A stretch of DNA of 64,000 bases from a bacterium (lineage in GTDB: Bacteria > Zhuqueibacterota > Zhuqueibacteria > Zhuqueibacterales > Zhuqueibacteraceae): contig JAKLJX010000005.1 of assembly GCA_023150945.1 (NCBI GenBank), positions 202,629 to 266,628 of the forward strand, in the 5' to 3' direction. This document shows positions 1 through 7,246 of the stretch, piece by piece (within the stretch, counting starts at the first letter, position 1; every line of letters starts with the position of its first letter). The notes under the pieces are model-generated. The model saw only the letters and a list, made by a program, of their open reading frames with translations. It did not search any database and had not been told where the DNA came from. Made by a program: the position numbers and the translations under genes.

Positions 1-335
1 TGTTCGCACCGACCACCTTGGCTGACTTTCCCGCAATTTCTTCAAATTGGATTCGATGTTGGTAGACTATCTCGTCATTCTGACGTCAGGCTGAACCGGG
101 GAAGCGATTTGGCAAGCGGGCGCGAACGCAGACGGCGCTCAGGGATGATGTCGGAATTCTGCTGATCGCGGAATTCGCTGAGCTGGCCGAAGGGCATGCG
201 CCGGCAGGGCGGCGGCCGGGGTGATCATCACCACGACAGCCGCCGCGACGAGTTCAGGGTTTGGCGGCTCCATTCGGAGTGATGGCGCGGCGCCAGGACG
301 TTTTTCAACGCTTCAATCTGCAGGAGGCTGTCATC
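1..335. other. 5' stretch without a supported gene
   Basis: No reading frame here has a credible start, ribosome binding site or recognisable product. The only long frame crossing it on the minus strand is rich in Arg, Gly and Cys, has no ribosome binding site and lies opposite the plus-strand gene at 336. The stretch may hold the promoter of that gene, but I see no clear -35/-10 pair. Confidence 0.5.
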
Positions 336-548
336 ATGAGTTGGACGGACACTTTTACCAACCACCAAGCAGCAAAAGCTTACGATGGCGACAATAGTAC
401 GGGCGGCTATGACGACCCCGATTCCTTCGATGACAGCGGGGAGGTCAACGACCCGTATTCGCCGATCTGGGAGGGGAGTACGGTCCACAGTGACACTTGG
501 GGTGGCGATTCCTCTTTCACCGATTCCAACGACAATTCGCAAGACTGA
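336..548 (+). CDS. Small acidic hypothetical protein (70 aa)
   Basis: This is a 70-residue protein of unknown function. I chose the ATG at 336 because a perfect AGGAGG lies at 322-327, eight bases upstream; the longer frame from 261 lacks such a site. The product is very acidic and rich in Asp, Ser, Gly, Thr and Asn, with many DS, DD and GD pairs, one Lys, no Arg, and no Cys or membrane segment. It is probably disordered or calcium-binding-like in character, but no known domain is visible. A long terminator hairpin follows at 620-700, so it looks like a monocistronic gene. Expression is supported by the strong ribosome site and terminator; function is not known. Confidence 0.6.
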   Translation: MSWTDTFTNHQAAKAYDGDNSTGGYDDPDSFDDSGEVNDPYSPIWEGSTVHSDTWGGDSSFTDSNDNSQD

Positions 549-619
549 TTTGGCCCACGAGCGGCCCTGTCTGGGTGAACCGCGGTGCCGTGCCGGCACC
601 CAATAACCAGCAGCACCAT

Positions 620-700
620 TGCCGAGAATGCAGCGCACGGGTAGGCATGTCCCCCCATGCTGGCCAAACCGGCGCGGCCGTTGCATTCTCGGCATTTTTG
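620..700 (+). terminator. Rho-independent terminator with long loop
   Basis: A perfect 13-bp inverted repeat (620-632 and 682-694, TGCCGAGAATGCA) closes a 49-nt interior that can fold a smaller hairpin around GGCATG/CATGCT. A TTTTT tract follows at once at 695-699. It sits about 70 bp after the small acidic gene. Confidence 0.7.
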
Positions 701-808
701 TGATTGCGTCCTGTCGCAAAATTGTGTTTATTTCCCCACAATCATCCGCACCACAGCGCGAGCCATTGCCTCTCTGGCTGGATTCCATCTATCCTGGCGC
801 CGGTTTTC

Positions 809-1246
809 ATGTTGATTGACACACTCAAAAACTGGATTACCGTTGTACGGCAAAAGGCGCGGCAGCAGTCGGCTCTGGCGTCCGCCCAACCGGCGGCGTG
901 GCACGTCATGACCATCGACAAATGCGTGGAACAAGTGCCGCAGATGAAAAGCATCCGGCGCGGCGATTTGCGTTTTGCCGACCGCATGGTCGTCACCACC
1001 CAGAATTCCGAGTATGATCTCGTGATGATCGAAGACGACACCTTCCTGGTGGCCGGCGGCTGGTTCGATCGCGAACACTTGTCACCGCATCGCGTCAGAA
1101 TCAACGGCTGCACTTGGGGCGGCAGCATGATTTGTTTGGATATTCTGGCGGCGCCGGGCATGTGCATGGAATTCAACAACCGCGTGCTGACCTCGGCCAT
1201 TCGCGCCGTCGTGGTGTACCGACCGCAATTTTCCACCTCCGACTGA
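809..1246 (+). CDS. Conserved hypothetical protein (145 aa)
   Basis: This is a 145-residue soluble protein that I cannot assign to a named family. The frame stays open upstream to 704, but the leader reads as low-quality His/Ser-rich sequence, so the ATG at 809 is preferred. The N-terminal 25 residues are basic and amphipathic. The rest has a beta-rich pattern with the segments GDLRFADRMVV, NGCTWGGSMI and MCMEFNNRV. The NGCTWGGS stretch followed by a GMxxEFxNRV stretch looks like a conserved core that I have the impression of having seen in other uncultured bacteria, but this is unverified. No signal peptide or membrane segment is evident. A terminator lies downstream at 1486-1521. Confidence 0.65.
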   Translation: MLIDTLKNWITVVRQKARQQSALASAQPAAWHVMTIDKCVEQVPQMKSIRRGDLRFADRMVVTTQNSEYDLVMIEDDTFLVAGGWFDREHLSPHRVRINGCTWGGSMICLDILAAPGMCMEFNNRVLTSAIRAVVVYRPQFSTSD

Positions 1247-1485
1247 TTTGCAATTGCCGCATGCGAGATTGTATTTGATCGCTGCGGCCATCCCCCCCGA
1301 GGCGGCCGGACGCAACTCTCTCCCAACGTTCGCATGTGCTCCATCATTCTGCAATTATCCCGGTTCCGCCGTTTCCGAATTTGCTTGCGGCGACCGCGGC
1401 ATGCGACTTGCCAATGCTCAGCAGTGAAACGAACGATTGTGCTGAGAGCGATCAGCACGCAGTGCATGGCACCCCCCTCACAGCC

Positions 1486-1521
1486 AAAAGGCCCGGGTCG
1501 CGCGACTCGGGCCTTTTTGTT
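1486..1521 (+). terminator. Rho-independent terminator
   Basis: The repeat AAAAGGCCCGGGTCG / CGACTCGGGCCTTTTT has a 12-bp stem with one G-T pair and a three-base loop, ending in TTTTT. It closes the 809-1246 gene. The rest of the 1247-1713 spacer holds nothing I recognise. Confidence 0.8.
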
Positions 1522-1713
1522 ACTGGCCCCCAAGATCCTTCAATCCTTTTGTCCCCAATCATTTCGAAATGAGGATTCCACTAAACGTCGCAGCACGAAC
1601 TCCGCGGTGCCGCTGCCGGTGTGGCATGGCAACCAGCCGCAACTTGCGCTTGACTTTCCGGGCAGATTTGGATACACTCCGCCCAATTTTCGGAAGAACC
1701 TTTGGAACCGCTC

Positions 1714-4143
1714 ATGCGCTGGCTCAAACCGATTTTCGGCATTCTGCTCATGCTGGCTGTTTTCCTCCTGCTCAATTTCCGGCAGCAGCAAATTCCACCA
1801 CTCGGGAAATTCCTCAATCCCTTTGCCGGGTTTTGGCAAAACAACACTACCCAGGATGAATTGCCCACCCACATGTTCCTGCCCGGATTGCAGGATAGCG
1901 TGCACGTGTTGTGGGATGAGCGCCGCGTGCCGCATATCTTTGCCGGGAACGAGCACGATTTGTATTTTGCGCAAGGTTATCTCACGGCCCGCGACCGGCT
2001 CTGGCAAATGGAGTTTCAGACGCATGCGGCTGCCGGCCGGCTGGCGGAGATCGTCGGCGCACGCGGCCTGGAACACGATCGCTTCCGCCGCCGCCTGGGC
2101 ATGGTCTACGCCGCGGAGAATGCCCTGGCTGCCATGCGTGCCGATTCCGCCACCTGGCAGGCGGCCGAGGCCTATGCCCGCGGCGTCAACGCCTGGATCA
2201 GCAATCTGCCGCTGCGCCACTTACCGCTGGAATACAAGATTCTCGACTACCGTCCGGAAGCGTGGACGGTGATGAAGTCGGCGCTGCTGCTGAAACTCAT
2301 GGCCTGGCGCCTGACCAGCCGCAATGAGGAAGTCGTCATGTCGCGCACGGCCGCGGCGCTGGGCGATTCGCTGACGCGGCTGTTGCATCCCGGCTATCCG
2401 CCGTTCATGGAGCCGATTGTGCCGGCGGAGACGCAGTGGCAGTTTGTGCCGGCGGCGGTGCCGCAGCAGGGTCACGAGTTCAAATACGTGCCGCCGGAGG
2501 ACGCTTCTCTCTCGGCGGCCCTGCCGGCGCGGGGCAGCAACAATTGGGCAGTGGCGGGCAGCCGCACAACCAGCGGTTATCCGATTCTCTGCAATGACCC
2601 TCACCTGACGCTCAACCTGCCGGCGATTTGGTATGAAGTGCAACTGGCCGCGCCGACAGTCAACGTCTATGGCGTGAGCTTGCCGGGCGCGCCCGCGGTG
2701 GTCATCGGCTTCAACCAGCAAGTCGCCTGGGGCGTCACCAATGCCGAATCCGATGTGATGGATTGGTATCACATCGTTTTTCAAGACAGCACGCGCCAGG
2801 CTTATTTCCATGACGGCGCCTGGCGGCCAACGGCCTGGCGCGTCGAGGAAATCAAGATCCGCGGCGGCGCGACGGTGCGCGACTCGATTCCCTTCACCCA
2901 TCACGGGCCGGTGGCCTATCGTGCTGCGGAAAAGCCGTTTGCCAGCGACGTGCCACGCGGCGCCGCGCTGCGCTGGGTGGCGCATGACGCCTCGAATGAA
3001 CTGGCCACTTTTCTCAAGCTGAATCGCAGCCGTAATTACGGCGATTTTCTCGCCGCATTGGAACACTATGCCTGCCCGGCACAGAATTTTGCGTTCGCCG
3101 ACAGCGCCGGCACGATTGCGCTGTGGCACCATGGCCGCTTCCCGCTGCGCTGGCCGGAGCAGGGCCGTACGGTCAGCGACGGCAGTGATCGTGCCTACGA
3201 TTGGCCGGGTTGGATTGCGCGCGCGCATCTGCCGCACACGGTGAATCCCGGCCGTGGTTTTGTCAGCTCCGCAAATCAGAGTCCGGTCGCCGATACCTAC
3301 CCCTATTTTCTCGGCGGCGAGTATGCTGCCTTTGAGCGCGGCGCCCGCATCAATTCCCAGCTTGCAGCGCTGAGCCACCTGCGTCCGGAAGACATGCAGG
3401 CTTTGCAGAATGACGTCGTGGATCTGCATGCCGCCACGGTCTTGCCGGCGCTGCTGGCGCAACTGCCGCCAACCGGCTTGACGCCGGAGCAGGCGCAGGC
3501 ACGCGCCGAACTCGAGCAGTGGAATTATGAGTTTCAGGCCGATCAGGTGGCGCCGGCAATTTTTGCGCAATGGTGGCGCGCCTTGCAGGATTCGATTTGG
3601 AATGATGAATGGCCAAACAGTGACCACCGCCTCAAGCGGCCGCGCCGGGACGTGACCGTTGACTTGATTCTGCATGCGCCGCACGCGCCCTACTTCGACC
3701 GGCGCAACACCGCTGCCCGCGAAACTCTGCCCGACCTCGCCTGGCTCGCATTGCAATCCGCGGTGCGCCAGCTTCGCGAGAAGTTCGGGCCAATGGGGCC
3801 GGCTTGGCAATGGGGCCACACGCGCGGAACCGACCTTCGCCATCTTGCCGATATTCCCGGCCTGGGGCGCTTGGGTTTGCGCAGCAGCGGTAACTACACC
3901 TGCGTCAATGCCATCACCAACACTACTGGGCCTTCCTGGCGCATGATAACGGCCCTGGGTCCGCAGCCGCAAGCTTGGGTAATTTATCCGGGCGGCCAGT
4001 CGGGCAATCCCGGCTCACAGTTCTATGACAACTTTGTGGATGACTGGCTGGCCGGGAAGAGTTACGCGGCGCTTTATTTGAAATCACATTTGCAGACGGA
4101 TGATCGTCTCATCGGCAGGACTATTTTGCGAGGGAGGCCATGA
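1714..4143 (+). CDS. Penicillin acylase family protein (Ntn hydrolase)
   Basis: Members of this family cleave amides such as penicillins or acyl-homoserine lactones; the physiological substrate here is unknown. The protein has 809 residues, typical for the family. Residues 1-25 form a membrane anchor or uncleaved signal segment. The alpha-chain region carries the typical DLYFAQGYLTARDRLWQM motif. The nucleophile is Ser275 in GSNNWAV, where autocatalytic cleavage would create the N-terminal Ser of the beta chain. An Asn in FVSSANQ (residue 521, about beta-247) fits the oxyanion Asn of penicillin acylases, so the enzyme looks intact. A TTG at 1702 is an alternative start. The stop overlaps the next gene as ATGA, so the two are coupled. 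An envelope location facing the periplasm is likely. Confidence 0.92.
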   Translation: MRWLKPIFGILLMLAVFLLLNFRQQQIPPLGKFLNPFAGFWQNNTTQDELPTHMFLPGLQDSVHVLWDERRVPHIFAGNEHDLYFAQGYLTARDRLWQMEFQTHAAAGRLAEIVGARGLEHDRFRRRLGMVYAAENALAAMRADSATWQAAEAYARGVNAWISNLPLRHLPLEYKILDYRPEAWTVMKSALLLKLMAWRLTSRNEEVVMSRTAAALGDSLTRLLHPGYPPFMEPIVPAETQWQFVPAAVPQQGHEFKYVPPEDASLSAALPARGSNNWAVAGSRTTSGYPILCNDPHLTLNLPAIWYEVQLAAPTVNVYGVSLPGAPAVVIGFNQQVAWGVTNAESDVMDWYHIVFQDSTRQAYFHDGAWRPTAWRVEEIKIRGGATVRDSIPFTHHGPVAYRAAEKPFASDVPRGAALRWVAHDASNELATFLKLNRSRNYGDFLAALEHYACPAQNFAFADSAGTIALWHHGRFPLRWPEQGRTVSDGSDRAYDWPGWIARAHLPHTVNPGRGFVSSANQSPVADTYPYFLGGEYAAFERGARINSQLAALSHLRPEDMQALQNDVVDLHAATVLPALLAQLPPTGLTPEQAQARAELEQWNYEFQADQVAPAIFAQWWRALQDSIWNDEWPNSDHRLKRPRRDVTVDLILHAPHAPYFDRRNTAARETLPDLAWLALQSAVRQLREKFGPMGPAWQWGHTRGTDLRHLADIPGLGRLGLRSSGNYTCVNAITNTTGPSWRMITALGPQPQAWVIYPGGQSGNPGSQFYDNFVDDWLAGKSYAALYLKSHLQTDDRLIGRTILRGRP

Positions 4144-4508
4144 AGGGAGTCGCTCTATGCCTGGCAATCATGCTGATGCTCCAGCTTCTCACGCCGTTCT
4201 GGTGGTGGATTATGCTGGTGCCGCTGGGTTTTGGCATGTGGGCAGCCCGCTCGGTGTGGCACGGCATGGGAGTGGGAATGGTGAGCGCGGGATCGCTGTG
4301 GCTGGGCGCAAGCCTGTATAACTGGCTGTCGTCCGGTCAATTCATTGCCGATCGCGTGGCAGCAATGCTCGGCGCCGGCCTCGGTTTGAACAGCGTCGTG
4401 TTGCTATTCGTGTTGACGGCGCTGGTGGCGGTGGTGCCGGCCGGCCTCGCCGGTGCGACCGGCTATTGGTATCGATACCTCTTCCTGACGGCGATGAAAT
4501 CCCGCTGA
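4140..4508 (+). CDS. Small integral membrane protein coupled to the acylase
   Basis: A 122-residue hydrophobic protein of unknown function with three or four predicted membrane segments (about residues 3-35, 40-62, 70-90 and 90-112). The ATG overlaps the acylase stop by four bases, and AGGGAGG at 4131-4137 is an excellent ribosome site, so co-translation with the acylase is very likely. It has no recognisable domain. It could help anchor or assemble the acylase, but that rests only on the coupling. The next gene is convergent, 48 bp away. Confidence 0.75.
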   Translation: MKGVALCLAIMLMLQLLTPFWWWIMLVPLGFGMWAARSVWHGMGVGMVSAGSLWLGASLYNWLSSGQFIADRVAAMLGAGLGLNSVVLLFVLTALVAVVPAGLAGATGYWYRYLFLTAMKSR

Positions 4509-4556
4509 ACCGGTTGAAAGCGGGCAATGCCGCGCGCGGGCTTGCGGCTGCCTCGG

Positions 4557-5243
4557 TCACCGCTTGAGTTTGCGCAGTTGCAATTCGATTTCGCCGGGTG
4601 CAAACCACAACTCAAAATGTCCGGGCCGGATGCTCCTGGAATTTTCATAGGACGCTGACAGATCTGAAAGTCTCACCTCCACGCCCGCCCTTGCCAACAC
4701 TGCCTGCAAGCGCCGGGCATCAGCCTCGTCCGCTTTGCGGAAGTAGCGCAGTTCGGTAACCTGCGGCCCTTTATCCACCAAACGCTCGATGCCGGGCACG
4801 ACATAACCCGCGGCCTTCACCTGCTCGCCCGCCTGCTTTGCGGCCGGTCGCTGTTGCTCATCGCGAATGTGAATATAGAGCCGCGCTGGAATCGTCGCGG
4901 AGTCAGGAACCGTGGCGAGCGCTTGCGCCTGGCTCAATCCCGCCTTCAGCGAGGACAATTCCCTTTGTGCCGGCTCGTTGCCACCGCCTTGCAGCGTCCG
5001 GGATAAATCGTCGACTTGCCGCGCCAGGCTGTCCAGCGTGAACGCCAAGTAGGCGCGCTGTGCCTGCATCTGGCGAATTTCAGTTTCCAGCGCTTGCTTT
5101 CTGGCGATTAACGGCCGAATCTTCTGCCCCACCACCACGACCACCACGACCACGACAATCGTCAGCAAAAGTTGGGCAACCATCCACAGCGATACGCGCC
5201 GGCCGGCTGCCTGCGTTTTGCCGCCGGTTTTTTTCACATTCAT
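4557..5243 (-). CDS. Membrane coiled-coil protein paired with CHAT protein
   Basis: A 228-residue protein. Residues 1-18 are basic and cytoplasmic. Residues 19-40 form one membrane helix dominated by a run of nine valines. Residues 43-85 have heptad-like spacing that suggests a coiled coil (EIRQMQAQRAYLAFTLDSLA). Residues about 115-190 form a compact alpha/beta domain (RLYIHIRDEQQ, AAGYVVPGIER, LRYFRKADEADA) that resembles LytR-C or SPOR-type peptide-binding folds in pattern; this resemblance is by eye only. The C-terminus is basic. Its start overlaps the stop of the CHAT gene (ATGA, 5240-5243), so the two are translated together and probably work as a pair at the membrane. It may be a sensor, scaffold or target of the CHAT domain. 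Confidence 0.75.
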   Translation of the reverse strand: MNVKKTGGKTQAAGRRVSLWMVAQLLLTIVVVVVVVVVGQKIRPLIARKQALETEIRQMQAQRAYLAFTLDSLARQVDDLSRTLQGGGNEPAQRELSSLKAGLSQAQALATVPDSATIPARLYIHIRDEQQRPAAKQAGEQVKAAGYVVPGIERLVDKGPQVTELRYFRKADEADARRLQAVLARAGVEVRLSDLSASYENSRSIRPGHFELWFAPGEIELQLRKLKR

Positions 5244-6109
5244 TTCTGTCCACCTCCTGACAAGGCGATCTTGATGATGCGGTAGAGAATCGTTCCGAAA
5301 CCCAGCAGCCCGCCGCCAAACCCGGCTGACTCGATTTTGCCGAGTGTCTCCACGTTGATCTTGTTATCGAGCACGGCCCACACCGTGCCCAGCACCAAAA
5401 TGATCAAACACAGGCAAGCCGTGCCGATGGTCATGAGTATGGCATATTCGCGCGAGGAGGCGGTGGTGCCTTCGGGTGGACCAGCCGGCACTGCGCCGGT
5501 CGGCAGGGGTTCGGCAGACGCGAAGATGACCTGTTTGGGGTCGGATTTCGGCGCAATCAACTTGGGTGTTTGCTGCTCGTCCAAGCTTTCGAGATTGATT
5601 TGCAGGCAGCCCAGGTCGAAGGCGGTTTGCAGATCGCGGCCAAAGCCCAGCGCTTGATAGAACGCGGAGGCGAAACTGAGCGCAGCGGCGTCACCGATGG
5701 CGGAGGACATGCCGATAACGCAATCGATCTGTTGCGCGATCGCCTGCGCCTGGCCGGCGGAGAAGCAGGCGTTGAGCACGACGCAGCGGATGTTGTCTTT
5801 CAACAGGGCAAACAACTGCCCGAACGCCGCGCTCGACACCGGCTGGCTGTTGCCCTCGTGGTCTTCCAGAATGATTTCGCTGGCCTCGCTGCCGTGGCCG
5901 CTGAAGTGGACGATATCGGGTTGGTAGCGCAGGAGATGGCTTTGCAGATCGCTGACGCGCACCGCCCATTGCTGCTCGATCTCGAAGCGGTCGCGAAATT
6001 GGGATTGGCGCAACGCCTGATCGATGCGCCGGACTTCCTCATCCAGGCGCAGCGGGCTGGTATCGCGGGGATTCGCAGCGAGGAAGAGAATGCGGATGAC
6101 TTTGCTCAT
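5240..6109 (-). CDS. CHAT domain protein with C-terminal membrane anchor
   Basis: CHAT domains are caspase/separase-fold cysteine peptidases, often signalling or immune effectors in bacteria. Residues 3-175 form the domain: ILFLAANPRD at the start, the catalytic His72 in HFSGHG and Cys115 in VLNACFS. Both catalytic residues are present, so peptidase activity is plausible. Residues 180-218 are a Pro/Ser/Thr-rich linker. Residues 222-247 form a membrane helix, and residues 262-283 form a second hydrophobic stretch with a GFGGG motif. It lacks the TPR or STAND regions that many CHAT proteins carry, and is instead coupled (ATGA overlap) to a membrane coiled-coil protein. A signal-transducing pair at the inner membrane is my inference; the substrate is unknown. 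Confidence 0.88.
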   Translation of the reverse strand: MSKVIRILFLAANPRDTSPLRLDEEVRRIDQALRQSQFRDRFEIEQQWAVRVSDLQSHLLRYQPDIVHFSGHGSEASEIILEDHEGNSQPVSSAAFGQLFALLKDNIRCVVLNACFSAGQAQAIAQQIDCVIGMSSAIGDAAALSFASAFYQALGFGRDLQTAFDLGCLQINLESLDEQQTPKLIAPKSDPKQVIFASAEPLPTGAVPAGPPEGTTASSREYAILMTIGTACLCLIILVLGTVWAVLDNKINVETLGKIESAGFGGGLLGFGTILYRIIKIALSGGGQK

Positions 6110-6287
6110 AGACAGCGCGGCGGAAGAAGTTGGGAGCCAGTTCCATGCGCGGGAAGCCGCGTCGTACGCCGTGACTTTGCTCCCTTACATGGTGAATCGG
6201 CGCCAAATATGCAAATGGTTTTTCCAGTGCGCCTGGGACTGCCCTCGCAGGCAGAGACTCTCCTCGCCGCAACCGCATCCGGCCGTT

Positions 6288-7151
6288 TCACGGAAGGGAG
6301 CCGGTGCCACCCGTCACCACAAACTGGCCGCCTTCGCGCTTGGCGGGAATCTTGAGAAAGTCCGCGCCGATTTCCTCGACCCGCTCACCCAGGCTGGCGA
6401 GCAAGCCGTCGGGCATGTTGGCGTGCTCGATGAAGAAATACGGGATGATTTCATAATGCCCGGGCGGCACAATGTTGGGCGTGAAGTTGAACACTAGCCG
6501 CCGGCTGCGCACTTCGGGGCCGATGCGATCATAGTCGCGCGTGTGCGCGCCGACGTCCGGCACATCCGCAAAAATTTGCCCCGATTCCCGCTGCCGCAGC
6601 AGAATCGCGCCCAGAAAGCCGCCGACGCTTTTGGGATAGACCACGGTCACTGAATCGAGCGTGGCCTGTAACGACACCTGCACGTGCACCGGGCCGTCGA
6701 ATTGGCTCGGCACCACTGCCGGCTCGACGTAGGTGAGAATGCGCAGCATCTTGAACAGCGAGACCTGGTTGATCAACTCACCGTCGGCGTTCAAGTCACC
6801 GGCGCCGTACACGAACCGGCCGTTGCGCACGAGCACCTCGGCCCAAGCGAGTTTGTAATTTGCCAAATAGAAATACAGCCGGTGCCAGCCGCTGGCATCG
6901 GTCTGCGTGACCGCCGGCGGCAATTGCAGGGTGAATTCGCCCGTGCTGCCGGTGCGCGTGGCAACGGTGGTGCCTTCGAGCCAGACGTACACCTCGGCGG
7001 GATTGCCGCCGTCGCTCAACTGCACGCGTCCCTGCAACTCGCCGCTTTCAACACGAATGCCGTCCTCGGAGAGCGGGCTTTTGCTGCAACTCTGAACCAA
7101 CAGCGCGGCCAGAAGGGCGGCGACCGCACCGAAAGATCGCACTTGCATCAT
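6288..7151 (-). CDS. Predicted lipoprotein with carboxypeptidase-regulatory-like domain
   Basis: A 287-residue putative lipoprotein. The chosen start (Met-Met-Gln) gives a classic signal peptide ending in the lipobox LVQSC. Longer frames reach a TTG at 7250 and an ATG at 7247 that overlaps the stop of the receptor gene (TGATG), but they would bury the signal peptide. After the Cys, residues about 15-85 look like a carboxypeptidase-regulatory or Ig-like fold (ELQGRVQLSDGG, STGEFTLQLPP). The region GAGDLNADGELINQVSLFKML resembles a dockerin-like or EF-hand-like loop (DLNADGE). The rest is beta-rich and unassigned. It lies directly after the TonB-dependent receptor and is probably its co-transcribed surface partner, perhaps binding substrate. 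Confidence 0.7.
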   Translation of the reverse strand: MMQVRSFGAVAALLAALLVQSCSKSPLSEDGIRVESGELQGRVQLSDGGNPAEVYVWLEGTTVATRTGSTGEFTLQLPPAVTQTDASGWHRLYFYLANYKLAWAEVLVRNGRFVYGAGDLNADGELINQVSLFKMLRILTYVEPAVVPSQFDGPVHVQVSLQATLDSVTVVYPKSVGGFLGAILLRQRESGQIFADVPDVGAHTRDYDRIGPEVRSRRLVFNFTPNIVPPGHYEIIPYFFIEHANMPDGLLASLGERVEEIGADFLKIPAKREGGQFVVTGGTGSLP

Positions 7152-7246
7152 GGCTGTGGCCTCGCATGAAATGTTATGCTGCTTGCTGCCCGCCGGCTGG
7201 GCGTTCCCTCGCGGGGTGGGCGGCCCGCCTGCCGTGGTGTGATCCA

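Noticed and set aside
228-788. 186-codon minus-strand frame near the left end
   Set aside because: It has no ribosome site, overlaps the plus-strand gene at 336 and its terminator, and shows random-looking composition.
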